Assembly (NCBI GenBank): GCA_039033855.1
Contig: JBCCBV010000007.1
Location: 1-64,000 of the forward strand
Origin: JBCCBV01 sp039033855
Lineage (GTDB): Bacteria > Planctomycetota > Phycisphaerae > Phycisphaerales > Phycisphaeraceae
Direction of reading: 5' to 3'
DNA length: 64,000 nt
Shown here: positions 1 through 8,576 of the stretch, in pieces
How positions within the stretch are numbered: position 1 is the stretch's first letter
How the letters are laid out: each line of letters starts with the position of its first letter
Position numbers and translations under genes: made by a program
Notes under the pieces: model-generated
What the model was told of the DNA's origin: nothing
What the model saw: the letters and a program-made list of their open reading frames with translations, nothing else
Database searches by the model: none

Positions 1-157
1 CCTGGCCCGCGCCGTCGGCCTGCCCGGCCGGATCGGCGAGCCGTTCGCCCGCGTCCAGCGCGACGCGTCGAGCCGTCACTCGTGGTTCGACCCCGACACG
101 CCCTCGCCCGGCCTGGCGGTCGCGCTCGGCTTGTGCCTGAGCGAGGCCAACCTCTAA
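1..157 (+). CDS. pilM: Type IV pilus assembly protein PilM, C-terminal fragment
   Basis: An open frame enters from the left edge (first full codon at base 2) and stops with TAA at 155-157, giving 51 residues. The tail ends in GLAVALGLCLSEANL, which resembles the end of PilM, the actin-like cytoplasmic protein that binds the N-terminus of PilN at the base of the pilus machine. The assignment rests mainly on context: PilN-like and PilO-like genes follow on the same strand after 52 bases. Only the last fragment is visible, so the nucleotide-binding motifs cannot be checked. Confidence 0.6.
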   Translation, partial: LARAVGLPGRIGEPFARVQRDASSRHSWFDPDTPSPGLAVALGLCLSEANL

Positions 158-209
158 CCGACTTTGCACCCGACCCCCGCGCCGCGACGCCGGCGCCTTG
201 GAGCTCGCC

Positions 210-992
210 ATGAGCAACCCGCAGGACTTCCTTCCCGAAGACTTCGTCGAACGCAAGCTTGCGCAGCGGACCAACATCATCTGCGCCAGCCTGTTTGTGG
301 TGGTGCTGGTGGCGGTGGTGGGCGCGTTCTTCGTGACCAACGCCCAGCGCGACGAAACGCGCGACCGGCTGTTGGCCGTGAACCGCCAGTTCGAGCAGAA
401 GGCCGCCGAGATCCGCCAGATCGAGCAGCTCCAGCAACAGAAGGACGCGCTGCTGCGCAAGGCCGGCATCATCTCGCACCTGGTCGAGCCCGTGCCCCGG
501 TCGGTGATCCTGAGCGAAGTGGTCAACCACATGCCCACGTCGCTGAGCTGGCTTTCTCTGGAACTCGAGACCGAGATCGTCCAGGCCCCCCGGGCCCGCA
601 CCGCGCTGGAGAAGGCCAAGACCGAGGCCAAGAAGAAGGCCGAAGCCGCCGCCGACAACCAGCCCGCCTTCGAGGCGCCGCCCAAGCGCATCACGCTAGA
701 GATTAAGGGCGTTTCGCCCACCCACAAAGACGTGGCCAACTACCAGGCCAAGCTGCTGGCCAGCCCGATGTTCTCCAGCGTCAGCCTGGGCGGCATCGAG
801 CAGCGCAAGATCGACGACCGCGAGCTGCTGCAGTTCCGCCTGGAGCTCGAGCTCGACACCACCGCCGACCTGACCCAGTACGAGCCCGCCCGCGTGGCGC
901 GTCGGCCGGTGCAGGACCCCTTGTCCGACCAGGTCGGCATCGATGCGCAGGGCCAGTTCGGCCCGCCCACCTCGTCGGTCGCCGCCCCGTAA
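210..992 (+). CDS. pilN: PilN-like inner-membrane pilus assembly protein
   Basis: A 260-residue bitopic protein. A short cytoplasmic N-terminus is followed by one membrane helix (about residues 22-43, ASLFVVVLVAVVGAFFVT), then a heptad-like charged stretch rich in Glu, Gln and Lys, and a periplasmic domain with the PilN-typical sequence PRSVILSEVVNHMP. PilN pairs with PilO and recruits PilM to the inner membrane. The ATG at 210 is preferred over a TTG at 198, because MSNPQDFLPEDFVERK fits the PilN N-terminus. An Ala/Lys-rich insert (EKAKTEAKKKAEAA, about residues 135-150) and a polar C-terminal tail lengthen it beyond the usual roughly 200 residues. Fold and neighbours support the call; sequence identity alone is weak. 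Confidence 0.75.
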   Translation: MSNPQDFLPEDFVERKLAQRTNIICASLFVVVLVAVVGAFFVTNAQRDETRDRLLAVNRQFEQKAAEIRQIEQLQQQKDALLRKAGIISHLVEPVPRSVILSEVVNHMPTSLSWLSLELETEIVQAPRARTALEKAKTEAKKKAEAAADNQPAFEAPPKRITLEIKGVSPTHKDVANYQAKLLASPMFSSVSLGGIEQRKIDDRELLQFRLELELDTTADLTQYEPARVARRPVQDPLSDQVGIDAQGQFGPPTSSVAAP

Positions 993-1061
993 GCGCGCCC
1001 GAACGCCACCCGATTTCCCCCCGGCGCCCCGCGCCGCTTTGAACCCGCTGGAACCTACGCC

Positions 1062-1619
1062 ATGCGATTCGGACTACGAGAAGCCCTGTTCATGCTGGTG
1101 CTGCTGGCCACCCCCGTGGCGGCCATGCTGCTGGTCTTCCAGCCGCGCAGCCAGGAGATCGAGGTCGCCGAGCGTGAGATCGCCGAGAAGCAGTCCAAGC
1201 TCAAGGATTACGAGGTGGTCACCGCCAGTTACGACAACCTCGGCGACGAGGTTCGGCGGATCGAGTCGTCGCTGCGCGAGGTCGAACGCAAGCTGCCGTC
1301 GACCGTGCGCGAGGCCAGCGCCTACGGCGACTGGGCCGAGATCGCCGCCCGTCATCGTCTGAAGATGCCCGACCTCGACACCGACAAGATCGTCCGCCAC
1401 GCCTTGTGGTCCGAGCGCCCCATGCGCATGCAGGTCCGCGGCGACTTCGACAACTTCTACAGCTTCCTGCTCGACGTCGGGCGCATGGAACGGATCATCC
1501 AGATCCCCAACATGAAGCTCGAACGCGTCAAGGGCGACGACGTCGACGGCGCCATGCAGGCCGAGTTCACCCTGAGCATCTTCTTCGAGGGCGCGGCCAG
1601 CGACGGCGCCACCCGCTGA
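1062..1619 (+). CDS. pilO: PilO-like inner-membrane pilus assembly protein
   Basis: A 185-residue protein with an N-terminal membrane helix (about residues 8-25, ALFMLVLLATPVAAMLLVF), a coiled-coil segment (about 28-80, alternating Glu/Lys/Arg with hydrophobics) and a compact C-terminal domain. This is the layout of PilO (GspM-like), which heterodimerises with PilN in the periplasm. The core contains the PilO-like stretch MQVRGDFDNFYSFLLDVGRM, matching the ferredoxin-like fold segment of that family. It starts at ATG 1062, 69 bases after the PilN stop, on the same strand. Its length is normal for the family. Confidence 0.75.
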   Translation: MRFGLREALFMLVLLATPVAAMLLVFQPRSQEIEVAEREIAEKQSKLKDYEVVTASYDNLGDEVRRIESSLREVERKLPSTVREASAYGDWAEIAARHRLKMPDLDTDKIVRHALWSERPMRMQVRGDFDNFYSFLLDVGRMERIIQIPNMKLERVKGDDVDGAMQAEFTLSIFFEGAASDGATR

Positions 1620-1659
1620 CCCGTTTGCCTTGCGCCCCGACCGATCCACGGAGCCCGCT

Positions 1660-2448
1660 ATGAACTTTCTCAAAAACAACGACGACGCCGGTATCGACCC
1701 GCAGGTCGACGGCGCCAATCCCTCGGGCAGCACCGACAGCGATAACGGCACGACCGAAGCGCTTTCCATGATGGGCGGCGGCTTCGGCGGCGATGTCCGT
1801 AAAGAGGGCGATCCCCTGGGCCTCGAAGGCCCCGCTACGCCCAAGATCCCCCAGACCGCTTTGGTGGTCGGCGGGCTGCTGATCGTTGGCGCCGGTGTCC
1901 TGCTGGGCATGCGGCTGACCCAGTCGCCCATGGCCGCCGACGCCTCCACGCAAGAGGTGGTGGCCCAGGTCGACGCCTTCGTCCAGAAGATGGCCGACCC
2001 CACCAGCGTCGACCCCAACGACCCGTTCCACAAGGACAACCTCGACAACCTGGTCGACACCGCCGACGAGATCGCCGCCCGGCTCAACTCCGACCACAGC
2101 GACAAGCTGGTGCCCGTCCACGAGGTGCACAAGAACCCGTTCCGCTTCGGCTTCACCAAGGCCAAGGCCCCGGTCGACGACTCCGCCGCCGAGGCCAAAC
2201 GCCTGGCCGAAGAGGCCGCCCGTCAGGACCGTGCCCTGCGCACCGAAGCCGAGCGCCTCAAGCTCGAAAGCCTGATGGGCGGGCCCCGACCGATGGCCGT
2301 GATCAACGGCGAGTTCTACCGGCCCGGCGACTCCATCAGCGAGAACTTCACCCTGGCGTCGATTGACTCCACGGGCGTCGCCATCGAGGCCGGCGAGCTG
2401 ACGCTCCGCCTGTCGATCCGCCAAGACACCGACGGGAGCCGCCGCTAA
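1660..2448 (+). CDS. PilP/GspB-like pilus or secretion accessory protein
   Basis: A 262-residue protein. The low-complexity cytoplasmic N-terminus carries a Gly-rich patch at residues 38-44. One membrane helix follows at about 66-85 (ALVVGGLLIVGAGVLLG), then a helical charged linker (about 180-210). The small C-terminal beta domain has AVINGEFYRPGD followed by GELTLRLSI, the pattern of the domain that links inner-membrane assembly proteins to the secretin in PilP, GspB and GspC. ATG 1660 is chosen over a TTG at 1630. It lies 40 bases after pilO and 12 before the ATPase, where PilP would be expected. Unlike PilP it has no lipobox, so a GspB-like role is equally possible. Confidence 0.6.
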   Translation: MNFLKNNDDAGIDPQVDGANPSGSTDSDNGTTEALSMMGGGFGGDVRKEGDPLGLEGPATPKIPQTALVVGGLLIVGAGVLLGMRLTQSPMAADASTQEVVAQVDAFVQKMADPTSVDPNDPFHKDNLDNLVDTADEIAARLNSDHSDKLVPVHEVHKNPFRFGFTKAKAPVDDSAAEAKRLAEEAARQDRALRTEAERLKLESLMGGPRPMAVINGEFYRPGDSISENFTLASIDSTGVAIEAGELTLRLSIRQDTDGSRR

Positions 2449-2460
2449 GGCCCGCCGCCG

Positions 2461-4290
2461 ATGGACGACCCCCGCGCCACGCCCGACGCCGGCTTTCCCG
2501 AAGAGCTGGCCCACCTGCCCGACCCCTCGGACCAGGACGGGCCCGCCCCCTGGGAGCAGGACGCGCCCGACGCCGCGCCGCGGCGCGAGCCCATCGATCT
2601 GGGCGCAGCGCTGGTTGACCGCGGCGTGCTGACCGCCGCCGAGCTCGACAACGCCCGGTCCGTCGTCGCCAAGACGCCCGGCCGTCGCCCGTACGAACTG
2701 TTCATCGAAGCCGTCAACGAGCCGCACAAAGTCGTTGAAGTCGCCGCCGAGCTCTACGGCATGCCCTTCGAACGCCTCGACGAACCCACCGAAATCGGTG
2801 GCAAGTGGCTGCACAAACTCGGATTTGAGTTCTGCCTGAAAGAACGCGTCATGCCCTTGCGCATGGCCGAGGGCCGGCTCGAAGTCGGCGTAACGGTGCC
2901 CGACGAGCTCTGCATCCTCGACGAGCTCCGCCACCGGCTGGGCACCTCGATCCGCCCGGTGCTGGTGGCCGCGATCGACATCGAGGCCGTGGTGGAAGCC
3001 CTCAAAGAAGAAGAGTCTTCCGACCAGGAGATGGGCGTCGACGAGATCATCGGCGACGTCGATGAAGACGACGTCGAGGTCGTCGAAGACGAAGACGCCG
3101 AAGACCTGGACCTCGAAAAGAAGGCCGGCGAATCGCCGGTCATCCGCTTCGTCAACTACCTGATCTTCGACGCCGTCAAGCAGGGCGCCAGCGACATCCA
3201 CATCGAACCGCAGGAAAAACGCCTGCAGGTGCGTTACCGGATCGACGGCGTGCTGTTCGATGCCATGAACCCGCCGGGCCACATGAAGTCGGCCATCGTC
3301 TCGCGCCTCAAGATCATGGCGAACCTCGACATCTCCGAGCGACGCCTGCCGCAAGACGGCCGGATCCGCGCCATGGTGCACGGCCGGAAGCTCGACCTGC
3401 GCATGAGCACCCTGCCCATGGTTCAGGGCGAAAAGGTCGTGCTCCGCATCCTCGACACCCGCTCGATCAGCGTGCAGCTCGACGACCTGGGCATGTCCGA
3501 AGACATGCTCACGCTGTGGAAACACCAGATCGATCAGCCGCACGGCATCGTGCTGGTCACCGGGCCCACCGGCTCGGGCAAAACGACCACGCTGTACTCG
3601 TCGCTCGGGCAGATGGACCGCAAAAAGCTCAACATCTCGACCACCGAAGACCCGGTCGAATACCACCTCAACGGGATCAACCAGACCCAGGTCCGCGCCG
3701 ACATCGGCATGAGCTTCGCCGCCGCGCTGCGGGCCCTGCTCCGGCAAGACCCCGACGTGATCATGGTCGGCGAGATCCGCGACGCCGAAACCGCGCGCAT
3801 CGCGATTCAAGCCTCGCTTACCGGCCACCTGGTGCTCAGCACCCTGCACACCAACGACGCGCCGTCGTCCGTCACCCGGCTGATCAACATCGGCGTCGAG
3901 CCCTACCTCATCAGCTCGGCCGTCAACGCCTGCGTGGCCCAGCGCCTGGTCCGCAAGATCTGCGACCACTGCAAAGAGCCGTTCCGCCCCGACGAACACA
4001 TCACCGACCACCTGGCGATGCACGGCATCGGCATGGACGAGCTGTACATGGGCAAGGGCTGCCAGAAGTGCCGCAACACCGGCTATTCCGGCCGGCTCGG
4101 CCTGTACGAGATGCTGGTCCTCAACGACCACATGCGCGACAAGATCACCGGCAACCCCAACGTCACCGAGTTCCGACGCATGTGCATCGAGGCCGGCATG
4201 GTCACCCTGCGCGAAGACGGCTTCGCCAAGGTCGCCAAGGGCCAAACCACCGTCGACGAAGTGCTCCGCGTGACCGAAGCCACCATCTAA
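2461..4290 (+). CDS. pilB: PilB/GspE-type assembly ATPase
   Basis: A 609-residue hexameric ATPase that powers pilin or pseudopilin polymerisation from the cytoplasmic face. An N-terminal MshEN/GspE-II domain (about residues 40-180) is followed by a very acidic linker (about 180-220, including EDDVEVVEDEDAEDLDLEKK) and the catalytic core. The core has Walker A GPTGSGKTTT (about 368-377), an Asp box around DPVEYHL, a Walker B region with DPDVIMVGEIRD, and a His box near TGHLVLSTLHTND. The zinc-binding pairs CDHC (about 501) and CQKC (about 532) mark PilB/GspE proteins rather than PilT retraction ATPases. Its start lies 12 bases after the preceding gene, so it is co-transcribed with it. The acidic linker is the unusual element. 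Confidence 0.9.
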   Translation: MDDPRATPDAGFPEELAHLPDPSDQDGPAPWEQDAPDAAPRREPIDLGAALVDRGVLTAAELDNARSVVAKTPGRRPYELFIEAVNEPHKVVEVAAELYGMPFERLDEPTEIGGKWLHKLGFEFCLKERVMPLRMAEGRLEVGVTVPDELCILDELRHRLGTSIRPVLVAAIDIEAVVEALKEEESSDQEMGVDEIIGDVDEDDVEVVEDEDAEDLDLEKKAGESPVIRFVNYLIFDAVKQGASDIHIEPQEKRLQVRYRIDGVLFDAMNPPGHMKSAIVSRLKIMANLDISERRLPQDGRIRAMVHGRKLDLRMSTLPMVQGEKVVLRILDTRSISVQLDDLGMSEDMLTLWKHQIDQPHGIVLVTGPTGSGKTTTLYSSLGQMDRKKLNISTTEDPVEYHLNGINQTQVRADIGMSFAAALRALLRQDPDVIMVGEIRDAETARIAIQASLTGHLVLSTLHTNDAPSSVTRLINIGVEPYLISSAVNACVAQRLVRKICDHCKEPFRPDEHITDHLAMHGIGMDELYMGKGCQKCRNTGYSGRLGLYEMLVLNDHMRDKITGNPNVTEFRRMCIEAGMVTLREDGFAKVAKGQTTVDEVLRVTEATI

Positions 4291-4375
4291 TCCCGACCGG
4301 TTGCACGCGGCCGTTCTGACTGCCGCGGCGTTGCCGCGCGCCACGTGCGGTGATTAAGCCATACGGTCAACCAAC

Positions 4376-5275
4376 TCAGGCGGCTCGAGCCGACGCCGGG
4401 GGCGCTGCCGACGCCGCGGGCGCCGCGGACTTGGGGTTGGAGATCTTGGCCAACACCGCTCGGTCGAGCGGGCCGATCCACGGCTTCCGCTCAAGAAGCT
4501 TCAGACGCAGGTCGCCGTGGATAGCGCCAAGCGTCGGCGGCACGCGGTCGATCTCGCGCCAACCGATGCGGACCAGCTGTTCCATCATCAGCCGTCGGCG
4601 GACCATGCGCTGCACGTGGGCCCGCACGTCGCCGGGGCGCCAGGGTCGAAGCGGATGGAAGGCGAATCGGATCGACGGGTCGAGCCCGATCCGCGCATCG
4701 TCGAACTTCCGGTAGTCGGGGAAACACGCCTTGCACGCGTGCGTCACCAGGCTGTCTTCTGCCACGATGCCCACCGGCGTGCGGAAGCCCACGGCGCGCA
4801 GCCGGTCGAGGTGCGCCCCGCGCACGGCATACAGGTTGCCGTAGAGCCACCGCCGGTCGCGCTGCAGCGCGGTGAGCCGACGCCGGTTGAACCCCACGTC
4901 GTACGCGGCGCCCACCGCGTGCAGGGTCGGGTCGTGCGCCAGCCTGTCCAGCATGCGCCGGACCGCGTCGCCCACCGGCCAGCAGTCGCCGTCCTGAAAC
5001 ACAAACGCGTCGGCGCGCCCGGCCAGGTCGTACACATACGTGTTCCACGCCGCAGCCTTGTCCGCCACTGGCAGGTCGGCGACCCACACCCGATCCGGGC
5101 ACTCGGCCGCCAGCCCCCGGGCCACCTCGGGTGTCGCGTCCCGGCAGCCGTTCACCAGCAGGTGCACGCGAAGGCGCACGTCGTTTCCGGTGCTATCCAA
5201 GAGCCGACGCACCGAGCGCACCAAGGTCCGAGCCTCGTTGTGAGCAAAGACGGCGGCGTGCACGGTGGAAATCAT
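4376..5275 (-). CDS. Family 2-type glycosyltransferase
   Basis: A 299-residue cytoplasmic GT-A fold protein. The N-terminus has HAAVFAHNEARTLVRSVRRL, the nucleotide-sugar binding start of family 2 enzymes. The acidic metal-binding motif is VFQDGDCWP, and a later EDSLVTHACKA segment matches the acceptor-side ED motif. The C-terminus is a low-complexity Ala/Pro/Ser tail. It probably transfers a sugar to a surface glycan; donor and acceptor cannot be read from sequence. It converges on the pilus operon (85 bases between stops), and ATG 5275 borders the AT-rich region before the PEP-CTERM genes. A role in modifying pilin or secreted proteins is only a suggestion from position. Confidence 0.7.
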   Translation of the reverse strand: MISTVHAAVFAHNEARTLVRSVRRLLDSTGNDVRLRVHLLVNGCRDATPEVARGLAAECPDRVWVADLPVADKAAAWNTYVYDLAGRADAFVFQDGDCWPVGDAVRRMLDRLAHDPTLHAVGAAYDVGFNRRRLTALQRDRRWLYGNLYAVRGAHLDRLRAVGFRTPVGIVAEDSLVTHACKACFPDYRKFDDARIGLDPSIRFAFHPLRPWRPGDVRAHVQRMVRRRLMMEQLVRIGWREIDRVPPTLGAIHGDLRLKLLERKPWIGPLDRAVLAKISNPKSAAPAASAAPPASARAA

Positions 5276-5415
5276 GTTCGGCCTGCGAATGACGGCGGTC
5301 TCTGCGTCATCGGCCGGGCGGGCAGTCCGGCGTGAGGCGCCGGTCGGGCACCGCGAAGCGCGCTGACCGGCGGCAGGCTTAGGGCCGGGTTTGGAATGAA
5401 ATAACGTTGCGTGTG

Positions 5416-5472
5416 CAGAGAGTTACGTTTGTGATCGTAAATGCAATAATTTCAATTGTTTACAGCTCTCTG
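5416..5472 (+). promoter_or_regulatory. AT-rich upstream region with nested inverted repeats
   Basis: The 338-base gap between the glycosyltransferase and the first PEP-CTERM gene is strongly AT-rich from about 5390 to 5480, unlike its GC-rich surroundings. Two inverted repeats sit there: CAGAGAG at 5416-5422 with CTCTCTG at 5466-5472, and TTACG at 5423-5427 with CGTAA at 5436-5440. The inner pair has the spacing of a regulator operator. No known regulator motif is recognised. The region could serve either divergent gene. Confidence 0.35.
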
Positions 5473-5508
5473 AGCCGTTGAGCCGCTCGGTTCCGACCGC
5501 TTTGGAGA

Positions 5509-5537
5509 TTGTCAATCTTGTGTGAACCGCCTATTCC
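5509..5537 (+). promoter_or_regulatory. Possible promoter of the first PEP-CTERM gene
   Basis: TTGTCA at 5509-5514 (5 of 6 matches to the -35 consensus) and TATTCC at 5532-5537 (3 of 6 to the -10) are separated by 17 bases. They lie about 75 bases before the start codon at 5614. The -10 match is poor, so this is a weak call. The start itself has GGAG at 5601-5604 as a likely ribosome binding site. Confidence 0.28.
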
Positions 5538-5613
5538 CGCACACGACCCTCACAATCTTCATGTACTTCTCCTAGGATTGAGATAGCTCTCAACTACTCG
5601 GAGAAAGACGCTC

Positions 5614-6279
5614 ATGGTTCACGCTCGCACTTTCGTTGCCCTCCTCGCGTCCGGCCTGGCCGGTTCTGCGTCGGCGGTTTCTTTGCCCATCGGATCGATC
5701 GCGGATGAGACCGCCTTGGGCGCGTTGACCGCGACCCTGAGCACGCCGTTCGCCACGCCGGCCAACGGCATCGTGGGCAGCATCGACTCGCGGGTGTATG
5801 TCGACGGCGTGGGCGCCGCCGCCGTGGCCACCTTCGTTTATGAGATCCAGCTCGACTCGGGCTTCTCGACGCTCGAAGAGTTCACCATCGAGCCGATTAC
5901 GCCGCTTGAAAACGACCTGCGCATCCTCGAGATCCTCGCCGGCTCGGCCGGGACCATCGTGGCCGGCAGCGACGAAGGCCCGACCTCGATCGACGCGTTC
6001 AACAACGCGTTTCCGATCGCCGACAGCATCACCTTCGCCTTCGGTTCGTTCCCCGGGATCCTGGACCCCGGCGAATCGGCCATCGTGTTCATCCAGACCT
6101 CCGGGTCGGTGGACATCGGCACCGTGACCTCCAACGTGCAGAACTTCGGCGGCGCCGACGTGCTGGTGCTGGCCCCGGTGGACGACCCGGGCAGCCCCGA
6201 CCTGAGCGTGCCCGAGCCCGCTTCGCTCGCGCTGCTGAGCCTGGGCGGATTGCTCGCCGCCCGCCGCCGTCGCGCCTAA
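5614..6279 (+). CDS. PEP-CTERM sorting domain protein
   Basis: A 221-residue exported protein of unknown specific function. It has an N-terminal signal peptide (about residues 1-22, ending SASA), a beta-rich, Asp/Gly/Thr-rich body with few charged lysines, and a C-terminal PEP-CTERM signal: VPEPASLALLSLGG followed by AARRRRA. That signal directs proteins to exosortase, which cleaves and anchors them at the surface, usually in glycan-producing bacteria. No exosortase gene is in this window. A Shine-Dalgarno GGAG lies 10 bases before ATG 5614. The next two plus-strand genes carry the same C-terminal signal, so the three form a cluster. Confidence 0.8.
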   Translation: MVHARTFVALLASGLAGSASAVSLPIGSIADETALGALTATLSTPFATPANGIVGSIDSRVYVDGVGAAAVATFVYEIQLDSGFSTLEEFTIEPITPLENDLRILEILAGSAGTIVAGSDEGPTSIDAFNNAFPIADSITFAFGSFPGILDPGESAIVFIQTSGSVDIGTVTSNVQNFGGADVLVLAPVDDPGSPDLSVPEPASLALLSLGGLLAARRRRA

Positions 6280-6406
6280 GGCCCGACGCGCGGACCAGGC
6301 GCTATTGACGCCTTGTCTGGCCGGTCGTCGGCTCACAAGGCGAATGACAGATCGTCCGGGGCCCCGCGGTTCGCCCCCAACCGCTTGATAGGAAGGCCGG
6401 AGAAAG

Positions 6407-7228
6407 ATGATCGACCCTATTGCCCGTCACGCCGCAGGCCTGAGCCTCACGGCCGCTGCGCTCGTCGCCGCTCCGGCGCTCGCCGGCCCGCTGGCCACGC
6501 CCGAAGTCAATGTCACCATCGCCGACCTCGCGGGCTCCGGCCTGCTCGGCACGCAGATCGCCGAACTCGACGCCGTGGCCGAGGGCTTTACCGACTTCGG
6601 CGGCGGAGTCGACCCGTTCCGCAACCTGAACCTGGTCACCAAAGTCTTTGTCAACGACACCGGCGGGTCGATCGACCTCGGCCCGGTCACCCTACTGCCC
6701 GGCGACTTCACCTACGCCTACATCCGCGACTTCACCAGCACCGCCAACGGCGTGGCCAACGGCACCGCCGACGACTTCCAGATCAACCGCGTCGTGGGCG
6801 CCGGCTTTGCCGGCGACACGGGCCCGACCCTCGGGGATGTCGAGTCGCTCGTGGTTTCGGCCGGCTACTCCGTCGGTGACGACGGCTCGGGCGGCGACGC
6901 CTTCGCCTTCGATTCCAGCGCCATCACGATTTTCGTGCCCGGCGCCATCGACCAACTCCAAGCCCAAGGCGCCTCGGGCGAGCAGCTCGTCCAGGGTGAA
7001 GCGGACGCTTACTTCCTGTTTATCCGCGGAGACGTCACCCCGTTCCGCATCGGCTTCAACTCGTCGGATGGCGTGGAAGCCATCGGCACGTCCTTCGCCG
7101 GCAACGGCGCCACGATCGAGTCGATCAACGGCATCCCCACGCTGATCCCCGTGCTCGTGCCCGAACCGGCCACCACCGGGCTGCTGCTGGCCGCCGGGTT
7201 CATGACGATCCGTCGACGCCGCGGCTAA
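6407..7228 (+). CDS. PEP-CTERM sorting domain protein
   Basis: A 273-residue exported protein. The signal peptide occupies about residues 1-25 (hydrophobic LSLTAAALVAAPALAG). The body is acidic, Gly-rich and predicted beta-sandwich-like, with no recognisable catalytic motif. The C-terminus has VPEPATTGLLLAAGF then IRRRRG, a PEP-CTERM anchor signal. GGAG at 6399-6402 precedes ATG 6407. The 127-base gap from the previous gene holds an imperfect hairpin (6293-6301 with 6309-6317) without a T-run, so read-through from the upstream gene is possible. Its body does not look like a close paralogue of the preceding protein. Confidence 0.8.
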   Translation: MIDPIARHAAGLSLTAAALVAAPALAGPLATPEVNVTIADLAGSGLLGTQIAELDAVAEGFTDFGGGVDPFRNLNLVTKVFVNDTGGSIDLGPVTLLPGDFTYAYIRDFTSTANGVANGTADDFQINRVVGAGFAGDTGPTLGDVESLVVSAGYSVGDDGSGGDAFAFDSSAITIFVPGAIDQLQAQGASGEQLVQGEADAYFLFIRGDVTPFRIGFNSSDGVEAIGTSFAGNGATIESINGIPTLIPVLVPEPATTGLLLAAGFMTIRRRRG

Positions 7229-7459
7229 GCCGCCCGGGCGAACCCATCATCAATACGCAGACTCGCGCGGGCTTGAGCGTCGCGACAATCCTCGTTTGCG
7301 CTTGAATTCCGGCTCGATTTCATGCCCGAAGCTGCCCGGTATGGCCGATTCCTAACCGTGCGCGAGACGAGTTTCCACTAAACTGCAGAGCGGGGATGCA
7401 AGCATTTTGCGCCCGCCGGTCGTGAGGACCCGGGACGCGGTGGCTTGGGAGGAAAGTGG

Positions 7460-8536
7460 ATGGTCAAGCTGGAGGCGAGGGTTGGCGGCTTCGCCCGCAG
7501 AGCGGTCGGAGCGCGTGGTGCGGGCTTCGTGCTCGCGCTGGGCCTGCTTGCGCCCGACGCCCGGGCCTTCGTCCCGTTGGGTTTCCCCACCGACAACGAA
7601 GTGCAGGCCGGGGGCGCCAAGCGGTGGGTCTCCGACACCGGCTCTCAGCAGATCGACCTGAGCTTTGCCGTGCAGGACAACCTGCTGCGTGGGATCCCGG
7701 GCGCCGCCGACGCCGTGGAGCGGGCGTTCGCGTCGTGGGACGCCGTAAGCCCGGTCGTCTCGTTTTCCGAAGCGGATTACGCTCCTACCGAGAACACGTT
7801 CTGGAATTGGTTAGACGGCGGTTTCGGCTACGAAGGCCCGCCCGGGGTGTCCGGCATCGGCGCCAACATCGACGTAATGTCACGGCCCGAGGGGTTCGCG
7901 TTCGAGGCGATCAACGGTCAGGTGTATCAGTTCGACGCGGGCTCGCTCGCATTCGCGGCCCCGTTGTTCGGCGGAGGCCAACTCTTGAGCGTCGATATTT
8001 ATCTCAACGAAGCCTGGAATTGGGCCGCGCAGGACGGCGAACTCGGGTTCGACCTCGAAACCGTCGTGCTGCACGAAATCGGCCACGCCCTCGGGCTCGA
8101 CCACCCCGACCAGGCGGACGTCAATTACAACCCTTATCAGGGCTTCTCTGGCTTGGCAGAGGGCGGGTACGACGACGCCGGCCCCACGGTGATGGACTCG
8201 ATCTACCGCGGCGTCAACCGCACGCTGACCGACGACGAGGTCGGCGGCCTGGCCTTCCTCTACGGCGGGCTGCCGGGCGACGCCAACCTAGACGGTGTGG
8301 TGAACCTGGCCGACATCGAACAAGTGGCCATGAACTTCGGCGTAGCCGAAACCAGTTGGGTGTCGGGCGATTTCAATGGCGACGGCGTGACCACGCTGCT
8401 CGATTTCGACCTGTCTGCCGGGCAATTCAACACGTCGCTGTTCGATGGCCCCGACCCCACGGCCGTGCCCGAACCTTCGGCTGTCGCCGGGCTTGCGCTG
8501 GGCGCCTTGCTCATGCGCCGCCGGGTCCGCGCCTGA
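7460..8536 (+). CDS. Matrixin-like metalloprotease with dockerin-like repeats and PEP-CTERM anchor
   Basis: A 358-residue secreted zinc protease. A signal peptide (about residues 1-35) is followed by a matrixin-like catalytic domain with the zinc motif HEIGHALGLDH (about 205-215), whose three histidines and catalytic glutamate are intact, and a downstream VMDS Met-turn-like segment. Two dockerin-like calcium loops follow (GDANLDGVVNLADI and GDFNGDGVTTLLDF), then VPEPSAVAGLALGALL and a basic tail as PEP-CTERM signal. ATG 7460 is chosen because GGAGGA at 7448-7453 sits six bases upstream; a TTG at 7445 would place that site inside the gene. It probably acts on the outer surface. Substrate unknown. 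Confidence 0.85.
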   Translation: MVKLEARVGGFARRAVGARGAGFVLALGLLAPDARAFVPLGFPTDNEVQAGGAKRWVSDTGSQQIDLSFAVQDNLLRGIPGAADAVERAFASWDAVSPVVSFSEADYAPTENTFWNWLDGGFGYEGPPGVSGIGANIDVMSRPEGFAFEAINGQVYQFDAGSLAFAAPLFGGGQLLSVDIYLNEAWNWAAQDGELGFDLETVVLHEIGHALGLDHPDQADVNYNPYQGFSGLAEGGYDDAGPTVMDSIYRGVNRTLTDDEVGGLAFLYGGLPGDANLDGVVNLADIEQVAMNFGVAETSWVSGDFNGDGVTTLLDFDLSAGQFNTSLFDGPDPTAVPEPSAVAGLALGALLMRRRVRA

Positions 8537-8576
8537 TTTGGCGGGGCCGCCACGGGTTGGTCGATATCACCGGGTG

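Noticed and set aside
1567..4344. A 925-residue open frame on the minus strand
   Set aside because: It is antisense to the PilP-like gene and pilB, which have clear motifs. Its composition (His/Gly/Asp/Val repeats) is the usual shadow of GC-rich codons.
6293..6317. Hairpin after the first PEP-CTERM gene as a terminator
   Set aside because: The nine-pair stem has a mismatch and no T-run follows, so transcription may continue into the next gene.
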